DNA of 64,000 nucleotides, from the NCBI RefSeq assembly GCF_041052385.1, contig NZ_CP163439.1, positions 8,049,001 through 8,113,000 on the forward strand, written 5' to 3'. The stretch is from Streptomyces sp. R28. Its GTDB lineage: Bacteria > Actinomycetota > Actinomycetes > Streptomycetales > Streptomycetaceae. A program made the translations under genes and the position numbers. Under the pieces are notes generated by a model, which did not search any database, was not told where the DNA came from, and was given only the letters and a program-made list of their open reading frames with translations. Position 1 is the first letter of the stretch, and every line of letters starts with the position of its first letter. Positions 12,301 through 21,300 of this stretch are shown here, piece after piece.

Positions 12301-15300
12301 TCTGAGGTGCGGGTCGAGGATCTGAGTGCGGGCGTCGCGGGCGTCGCGGGTGATGTGGTTGCGCGGGCGCATGAAGTGGCTGTGCGGGCGCTGGAGTTGG
12401 TGCAGGGGTGGCTGGCGGATGAGTCGGCTGGTCAGGCGCGGCTGGTGGTGGTGACGCGGGGTGCGGTGGCCTGTGACGGGGCTGAGGTGCCGGATCCGGT
12501 GCAGGCGGTGGTGTGGGGTCTGCTGCGTTCGGCGCAGTCGGAGAACCCCGACCGGTTCGTCCTCGCCGACCTCGATGCGGATGAGGGTGAGCCGTCGCGG
12601 GCGGTGTTGTCCGCGGCGGTGGCTTCGGGTGAGCCGCAGTTGGCGGTCCGGCGTGGTGAGGTGTTCGTGCCGCGGCTGGCGCGGGTGGTTGTTTCCGCCG
12701 AGCGGCCGGTGGGCGATCTCGATGGTCAGGGCACGGTCCTGGTGACGGGTGCGAGTGGTGTTCTGGGTGGTTTGGTGGCCCGGCACCTGGTGGCCGAGCG
12801 CGGCGTGCGCCATCTGCTCTTGCTGTCCCGGCGCGGTGAACAGGCGCCTAATGCCACTGAGTTGGTGGCGGAGTTGGAGGAGCTGGGTGCCGGGGTGCGG
12901 GTGGCCGCGTGTGATGTGGCTGACCGTGACGCTCTGGCGGCGGTGCTGGACGCTGTGCCCGCCGAGCATCCGCTGGTGGGTGTCGTACACACCGCCGGTG
13001 TCCTGGATGACGGTGTGCTGTCCTCGCTGACTCCGGAGCGTTTGGATGTGGTGTTGCGTCCGAAGGTGGATGCGGCCTGGCATCTGCACGAGTTGACGCG
13101 TGATTTGGATCTGTCGCTGTTTGTGTTGTTCTCGTCGGCGGCGGGTGTGTTCGGTGGTGCGGGTCAGGCGAACTACGCGGCGGCGAACGCGTTCCTGGAT
13201 GCGCTGGCTGAGGTGCGGCGTGGTGCGGGGCTTGTGGGTCAGTCGTTGGCGTGGGGGTTGTGGGCGCAGGCGAGTGGGATGACGGGGCAGTTGGGTGAGG
13301 CTGATCTGCGGCGGTTGGCGCGGGGTGGTCTGGTGCCGTTGTCGTCGGGTCAGGGTCTTGGGTTGTTCGATGTGGCGGGGGGTGTGGAGGCGTCGGTGGT
13401 GGTGCCGGTCCGGGTGGACTTGGCGGCGTTGCGGGCGCGTCCGGAGTTGACGCCGTTGTTGTTGCGTGGGTTGGTGCGGGTGCCGAGTCGGCGGGTGGCG
13501 CAGTCGGGTGCGGATCAGTCCGCGTCCTTTGCCCGCACTCTCCTTGCACTCCCCGAAGCCGAACAGCGCGAACTCGTGCTGGATCTCGTACGTGCGGAGG
13601 CTGCCGCCGTGCTCGGCCATGCCTCGGGCGACGCGGTGCAGCCCCAGCGGGCCTTCACCGAGCTGGGCTTCGACTCGCTCACGGCGATCGAACTCCGCAA
13701 CCGGATGAGCGGGGCCTCCGGGCTGCGCCTGCCGGCCACCCTCGTGTTCGACTATCCGACGCCGATCGCGATGGCCGACCACATCCGCACCGAGATCGTC
13801 GGCGACCAGGCGGCGGCAGCCGTGCCGTCGGCCCCCATGGCCGTCGGCACGGCGGACGACCCGGTCGTCATCGTCGGCATGAGCTGCCGGTTCCCCGGCG
13901 GCGCCGAATCGCCGGACAAGCTCTGGGACCTGGTGGCCACCGGTGGCGAGGGAATTACCGGACTGCCCACGGACCGAAACTGGGACGTGGACGCGCTGTA
14001 CGACCCCGACCCGGACCGCCCGGGCACGTCGTTCACCCGCGAGGGCGGATTCCTGCACGACGCCGCCGAGTTCGACCCGGGCTTCTTCGGGATCAGCCCG
14101 CGTGAGGCGCTGGCGATGGACCCGCAGCAGCGGCTCCTGCTCGAAGGGTCGTGGGAGGCCATCGAGTCCGCGGGGATCGACCCGGCCTCGCTGCGCGGCA
14201 GCAGCACCGGCGTCTTCGCGGGCCTGATGTACCACGACTACGTGGCGCAGCTGGCCAACGTGCCCGAAGGAGTCGAGGGATACCTTGCGACAGGTACCTC
14301 GGGCAGTGTCGTCTCCGGTCGCGTCTCCTACACGCTGGGCCTTGAGGGCCCGGCGGTGACGGTGGATACGGCGTGCTCGTCGTCCCTGGTCGCCCTGCAC
14401 CTCGCGGCGCAGGCACTGCGGTCGGGCGAATGCTCGATGGCGCTGGCCGGCGGCGCGAGCATCATGGCCACGCCCGGCAGCTTCATCGAGTTCAGCCGTC
14501 AGCGTGGTCTCGCGGCGGACGGTCGCTGCAAGTCCTTCGCGGCCGGGGCCGACGGCACCGGCTGGGGCGAGGGCGTCGGCATGCTGCTCCTGGAGCGGCT
14601 CTCGGACGCGCGGCGCAATGGTCACCGGGTCCTGGCGGTGGTCCGTGGATCGGCGGTGAACCAGGACGGTGCGTCGAATGGTCTGACCGCTCCGAACGGT
14701 CCGTCTCAACAGCGCGTGATCCGGGCGGCGTTGGCCAACGCCGGACTCGACGCCATCGATGTCGACGTGGTCGAGGCGCATGGTACGGGTACGACGCTGG
14801 GTGACCCGATCGAGGCGCAGGCGCTGCTGGCGACCTACGGTCAGCAGCGTTCGGAGGACCGGCCGCTGTTGCTGGGTTCGATCAAGTCGAACATCGGTCA
14901 CACGCAGGCGGCTGCCGGTGTGGCGGGTGTGATCAAGATGGTGCAGGCGATGCGGCACGGGATCGTGCCCGAGACGCTGCATGTGGATGAGCCGACGCCG
15001 CAGGTCGACTGGTCGGCCGGAGCGGTGGAGCTGGTCACCGGGCAGCGGGACTGGCCGGAGACGGGTGCGCCGCGGCGTGCGGGTGTCTCGTCGTTCGGCA
15101 TCAGCGGCACGAATGCGCACGTGATCGTGGAGCAGGCGCCGGAGGTGGAGGAGCCGGAGCCGGTTGTGGATCCGGTGGCGTTGCCGGTGGTGCCGTGGGT
15201 GGTGTCGGCGAAGTCGGAGGCGGGGCTGGCGGGGCAGGTGGAGCGGCTGAGGTCGTTCGTCGCCGAGCGTTCCGTCGGCTCTGAGCTGTCGCCGGTGGAT

Positions 15301-18300
15301 GTCGGTTTCTCGCTGGCTACGACGCGTGCGGTGCTGGAGCACCGTGCGGTGCTGATCGGCGAGCGGGTCGTGGAGGGTTCGGTGTCGCCCGGTAAGACGG
15401 GTGTGCTGTTCTCGGGTCAGGGTTCGCAGCGGGTCGGTATGGGGCGTGAACTCCACGCGGCCTTCCCGGTGTTCGCGGACGCCTTCGACGCGGTCTGCGC
15501 CGAGCTGGACCGGCACTTGGAGACGCCTCTTCGTGAGGTCGTCTTCGAGGGACATGAGCTGCTGGATCAGACGCAGTTCACGCAGGCGGGTCTGTTCGCG
15601 CTTGAGGTGGCTCTGTTTGAGCTGGTGACGTCGTGGGGTGTGAAGCCGGACTATCTGCTGGGCCACTCGATCGGTGAGTTGTCGGCTGCGTACGTGGCCG
15701 GCGTGTTGTCCCTGGAGGACGCTGCTGCTCTCGTGGCGGGGCGGGGTCGTCTGATGCAGGCGCTCCCGGCCGGCGGGGCGATGGTGTCGTTGCAGGCGGC
15801 TGAGGACGAGGTCGTTCCGCTGCTGGGCGACGGCGTGTCCATCGCCGCGCTCAACGGCCCGCTCTCCACGGTGATTTCGGGCGATGAGGACGCGGTGCTT
15901 GCCATTGCCGCGTACTTCGAGGGTGAGGGTCGTAAGACCAAGCGCTTGCGTGTGAGCCATGCGTTCCACTCGCCGCGTATGGACGCGATGCTCGACGACT
16001 TCCGTGCCGTGGCCGAAGGCCTGACCTTCAACGCCCCGCAGCTGTCGATCGTCTCGGACGTGACCGGCATGGTCCTGACATCGGCTGAACTTCAGGACCC
16101 GGAGTACTGGGTCCGTCACGTCCGCGAAGCCGTCCGCTTCCTGGACGGCATCCGCACCCTGGAGTCCGCGGGGGTGACCGCGTTCCTGGAGCTGGGTCCG
16201 GATGGCGTGCTGTCCGCGATGGCGCAGGACTGCGTGACCGGCTCCGGCTCCGATAGCGATGAGCTCGCCTTCGTACCCGCCCTGCGCAAGAACCGCGAGG
16301 AGCCGGAGAGCCTGCTCACCGCCCTCGCTGAACTCCACGTACGCGGCAAGGCAGTTGACTGGTCGTCGTACTACGCCGGCACGGGTGCCCGCCGCGTGGA
16401 TCTGCCCACCTACGCCTTCCAGCGCGAGCGCTTCTGGCCGGAGGGCGGGGCGCTGCTGATGGGCGGTGCCGGAGCGGCTTCCGCTTCCCCGGCGTCGGAC
16501 CTGGACGGTGCGTTCTGGGCCGCGGTGGAGCAGGAGGACGTGGGTGCGTTCGCGGCGGCTCTGGGCTCGGACGAGCTGGAGTCGTTGGGCGCGGCGTTGC
16601 CCGTGCTCTCCTCCTGGAGGCGCAGGTCGAGCGATCTGTCGACCGTGGACTCCTGGCGCTACGAGGTGACGTGGCAGCCGGTTTCGGGTGTCGATCGTGC
16701 TGGGCTGGAGGGGGCCTGGTTGGTGGTGGCGCCGTCGGCGTGTGCGGGTCATCCGGTGGTTGCGGGGATGCGTGCGTGTGGCGGGGAGGTTGTGGAGTGG
16801 CTGGTCGATGGTGGTGAGGTGAGCCGTGAGGCGCTCGCCGCACGGCTGGCCGAGCAGGGTGGCGAGTTCGCCGGTGTGGTGTCGCTGCTGGCTCTGGGTG
16901 GCCGGCAGGACATGGCGCTGGGGACGTTGTCCCTGGTTCAGGCGCTGGGTGACGCGGAGTGGTCGGTGCCGTTGTGGTGCTTGACGCGGGGTGCGGTGTC
17001 GGTGGGTCGTTCCGATGGTGCGGTGGATGCGGTGCAGGCTCAGGTGTGGGGTCTGGGTCGGGTTGCTGCGTTGGAGCGGCCGGGCCGTTGGGGTGGGTTG
17101 GTCGATCTGCCGCAGTCGTTGGATGAGCGTGCGGTGGGCCGGGTGTGCGGTGTCCTGTCCGGTACCGGTGTCAGTGCGGCTGGTGAGGATCAGCTGGCGG
17201 TGCGTGCGTCGGGTGTGTATGGGCGGCGTCTGGTGCGTGCGTCTGTCAACAGCCGTGTGGTGGCGGGTGGTTGGTCGCCTCGTGGGACGGTGTTGGTGAC
17301 GGGTGGTACTGGTGCGTTGGGTGGGCATGTTGCTCGCTGGGCGGCTGGTAGTGGTGCTGAGCGGCTTGTGCTTACCAGTCGTCGTGGGCTGGCGGCTCCG
17401 GGTGCGGTCGAGTTGGTGGCCGAGCTGGAGGCGTTGGGTGTGGCGGTCGAGGTCGTCGTATGCGACGTGAGCGACCGGAAGGCGCTGGAAGCGCTGGTGG
17501 AGGGGCTGAAGGAGGCCGGTACGCCGGTCCGCTCCGTCTTCCACACCGCCGGTGTGGCTGCTTCGCACCCGCTGGACACGCTGGACGACGACGCCCTGGT
17601 GGCCGTCCTGTCCGCCAAGGTGACCGGCGCGATGAACCTCGACGCCGTGTTCGAGGTCGGCACCCCGGGCACCTCCGACGCCCCGGATGCGCTCGACGGA
17701 CCCGACGGACCCGACGTACTCGACGCGTTCGTACTGTTCTCGTCGATCGCCGGCGTGTGGGGCAGTGGCGGTCAGGCCGCCTACGCCGCGGCCAACGCCC
17801 ACCTCGACGCCCTCGCCCAGGACCGGCGGGCCCGTGGCCTGACCGCGACGTCGATCAGTTGGGGGCCGTGGGCCGACGGCGGCATGGCGGCGGGCGAGGC
17901 CGAGGCGGAGCTGCTGCGCCGGGGTCTGCCTGCCATGGCTCCTGAGCGGGCCGTCGCGGCCCTGCAGCAGGCGCTCGCCGCGGGCGACACGCACATCACC
18001 GTGGCCGACGTCGACTGGACGCGGTTCGCACCCGCGTTCACCGCGCTGCGCCCGAGCCCGCTCCTCACGGGCCTGCCCGAGGTGCGCGACCTCCAGGAGG
18101 AGGAGACCGCGACGGCGGACGGCGGGGCCTCGGCCCTGCGGGACCGGCTGGCCGCGGCCACCGGAGCGGAGCGGAACCGGGCACTGCTCGACCTGGTGCG
18201 GAACCAGGCGGCGGTCGTCCTCGCGCACGGAAGCGCGGACTCGGTCACCGCGGCGAGCACCTTCCGGGAGCTCGGCTTCGACTCGCTGACCGCGGTGGAG

Positions 18301-21300
18301 CTCCGTAACCGCCTGGCCAAGGAGACCGGGCTGAAGCTCCCCGCCACCATGGTGTTCGACCACCCGACTCCGACGGTTCTGGCCGAGCACCTGCGGGCCG
18401 AGCTGTTCGGCGGCGAGGCCGACCGGGCCGGCGCCCTGGAGGCGACGGTGACGGCGGTGACCGACCCGGACGACCCGATCGCGATCGTCGGCATGAGCTG
18501 CCGCTTCCCGGGAGGTGTCCGTACGCCGGAAGAGCTGTGGGAACTGCTGGCGGCCGGCACGGACGGGGTGACCGGATTCCCGGTGGACCGGGGCTGGGAC
18601 CTCGATTCGCTGTACGACCCGGACCCCGACCACGTGGGCACCTCGTATGTGACGGAGGGCGGATTCCTGCGTGACGTGGGGGACTTCGACCCCGTCTTCT
18701 TCGGGATCTCGCCGCGCGAGGCCACCGGAATGGACCCGCAGCAGCGACTGCTCCTGGAGACGTCGTGGGAGGCGTTCGAGCGGGCGGGCATCGATCCGGA
18801 GTCGCTGCGCGGCAGCCGGACCGGAGTCTTCACCGGCACCAACGGCCAGGACTACTCGGCCCTGTTGTTCATGTCCGCCGACAGCGCCGAGGGCCACATG
18901 GGCACCGGCAACGGAGCCAGCGCCGTGTCGGGCAGGCTGTCGTACACGTTCGGCCTCGAAGGACCCGCGATCACCGTGGACACGGCCTGCTCGTCGTCCC
19001 TGGTGGCGCTGCACCTGGCGATCCAGGCACTGCGGTCGGGGGAGTGCTCGCTGGCCCTGGCCGGCGGTGCCACGGTGATGTCGACGCCCGGCGCGTTCAT
19101 CGAGTTCTCCCGCCAGCGTGGTCTGTCGGAGGACGGCCGCTGCAAGGCGTTCGCCGACGCGGCGGACGGCACGGCCTGGGGCGAGGGCGTCGGCATGCTG
19201 CTGGTGGAGCGTCTCTCGGACGCCCGCCGCAACGGCCATGAAGTCCTTGCGGTCGTCCGCGGTTCCGCGGTGAACCAGGACGGCGCCAGCAACGGTCTGA
19301 CCGCCCCCAACGGGCCCGCGCAGCAGCGCGTCATCCGCCAGGCCCTCGCCTCGGCCGGCCTGTCGGCGTCGCAGGTCGACGTGGTGGAGGCGCACGGCAC
19401 GGGCACCAGGCTCGGTGACCCGATCGAGGCACAGGCGCTGATCGCGACGTACGGCCAGGAGCGGACGCGGGAACAGGCGTTGCTGCTCGGCTCGGTCAAG
19501 TCGAACATCGGTCACACGCAGGCCGCCGCAGGTGTCGCCGGCGTCATCAAGATGGTCATGGCGATGCGGCACGGCGTACTGCCCCGGACGCTGCACGTCG
19601 ACGAGCCGTCCACGCAGGTGGACTGGTCGGCGGGGGCCGTCGAGCTCCTGACGGAATCGGTGGCGTGGCCGCAGACGGGTGAGCCGCGGCGCGCCGCGGT
19701 CTCGTCGTTCGGCATCAGCGGCACCAACGCCCACACGATCATCGAGCAGGCTCCCGAGCCCGAAGTCGCCGTGGAGCCGCGGCCGGCCGCCCCGACCGCC
19801 TCGTCGTCCCCGGTCCTGCCGTGGATGCTGTCCGCGAAGTCGGCACGCGCCCTCACGGCGCAGGCCCGCCTCCTGCGGTCGCACCTGCTGCGCCGGCCCG
19901 GACTCGACACGTCGGACGTGGCGTTCTCCCTCGCCACGAGCCGTGCCGCGCTGGCCCACCGGGCCGTCGTCGTCGGAAAGGACAGGGACGCGCTGCTGCG
20001 CGGCATCGAGGCGCTGGCCGAGGGCGGCACGGACTCGAACGTGATCGTGGACTCGATCACGTCCGGACAGTTCGCGGTGCTGTTCTCCGGTCAGGGCTCG
20101 CAACGGGCGGGCATGGGCCGGGAGTTGTACGAGACCCATCCCGTCTTCGCGGACGCGTTCGACGCGGTCTGCGCGGAGCTGGACCGTCACCTGGAGCGGC
20201 CGCTGCGTGAGGTCGTCTTCGACGGTGGCGAGCTGCTGGATCAGACGCAGTTCACGCAGGCCGGGCTGTTCGCGCTCGAAGTCGCGCTCTTCCGTCTGGT
20301 CGAGGCGTGGGGCGTGCGGCCCGACTATCTGCTCGGGCACTCGATCGGTGAGCTGTCGGCTGCGTACGTCGCCGGTGTGCTGTCGCTCGAAGACGCTGCT
20401 GTTCTTGTGGCGGCGCGGGGTCGTCTGATGCAGGCGCTCCCGACGGACGGCGCCATGGTGTCCGTGCAGGTGGCCGAGAGTGAGGTCCTGCCGCTGCTGG
20501 TCGAGGGCGTGTCCATCGCCGCGCTCAACGGGCCGCGCTCCACGGTGATTTCGGGCGACGAGGACGCGGTCCTTCGGATCGCCGCGCACTTCGAGGGTGA
20601 GGGTCGTAAGACCAAGCGGTTGCGGGTGAGTCATGCGTTCCACTCGCCGCGTATGGACGCGATGCTCGACGACTTCCGCAAGGTCGCGCAGGGACTCACC
20701 TTCAACGCGCCCGAGGTCGCGATCGTCTCCGACGTGACCGGCACGGTCCTGACATCGGCCGAGCTCCAGGACCCGGAGTACTGGGTCCGTCACGTCCGCG
20801 AGGCCGTCCGTTTCCTGGACGGCATCCGCACCCTGGAAGGGGAAGGCGTGACCGCGTTCCTGGAGCTGGGCCCCGACGGAGTCCTCTCCGCCATGGCCCA
20901 GGACTGCCTCACCGACACCGCCGTCGACCCCGAGAAGTTCGGCTTCGTACCGGCCCTGCGCAAGGACCGCGACGAGCCGCAGGCCCTGCTTACCGCCCTC
21001 GCCGAACTGCACGTACGCGGCAAGGCGGTCGACTGGGCGACGTACTTCTCCGGCACCGGTGTCGGCGCCCGACGCGTCGACCTGCCCACCTACGCCTTCC
21101 AGCGGCAGCGCTACTGGCCGAAGCCGGGCGGTCCCGCCGCCCCGGAGACGGGTGCCGTGTCGTCCATGGACGCACGGTTCTGGGCCGCGGTGGAGCAGGA
21201 GGACCTGTCCGGACTCGTCGAGGGCGCCGCACTCACCGCGGACCAGCCGCTGGGCGAGGTGCTGCCGCTGCTGTCGTCGTGGCGCCGCCAGTCCCGCGAG

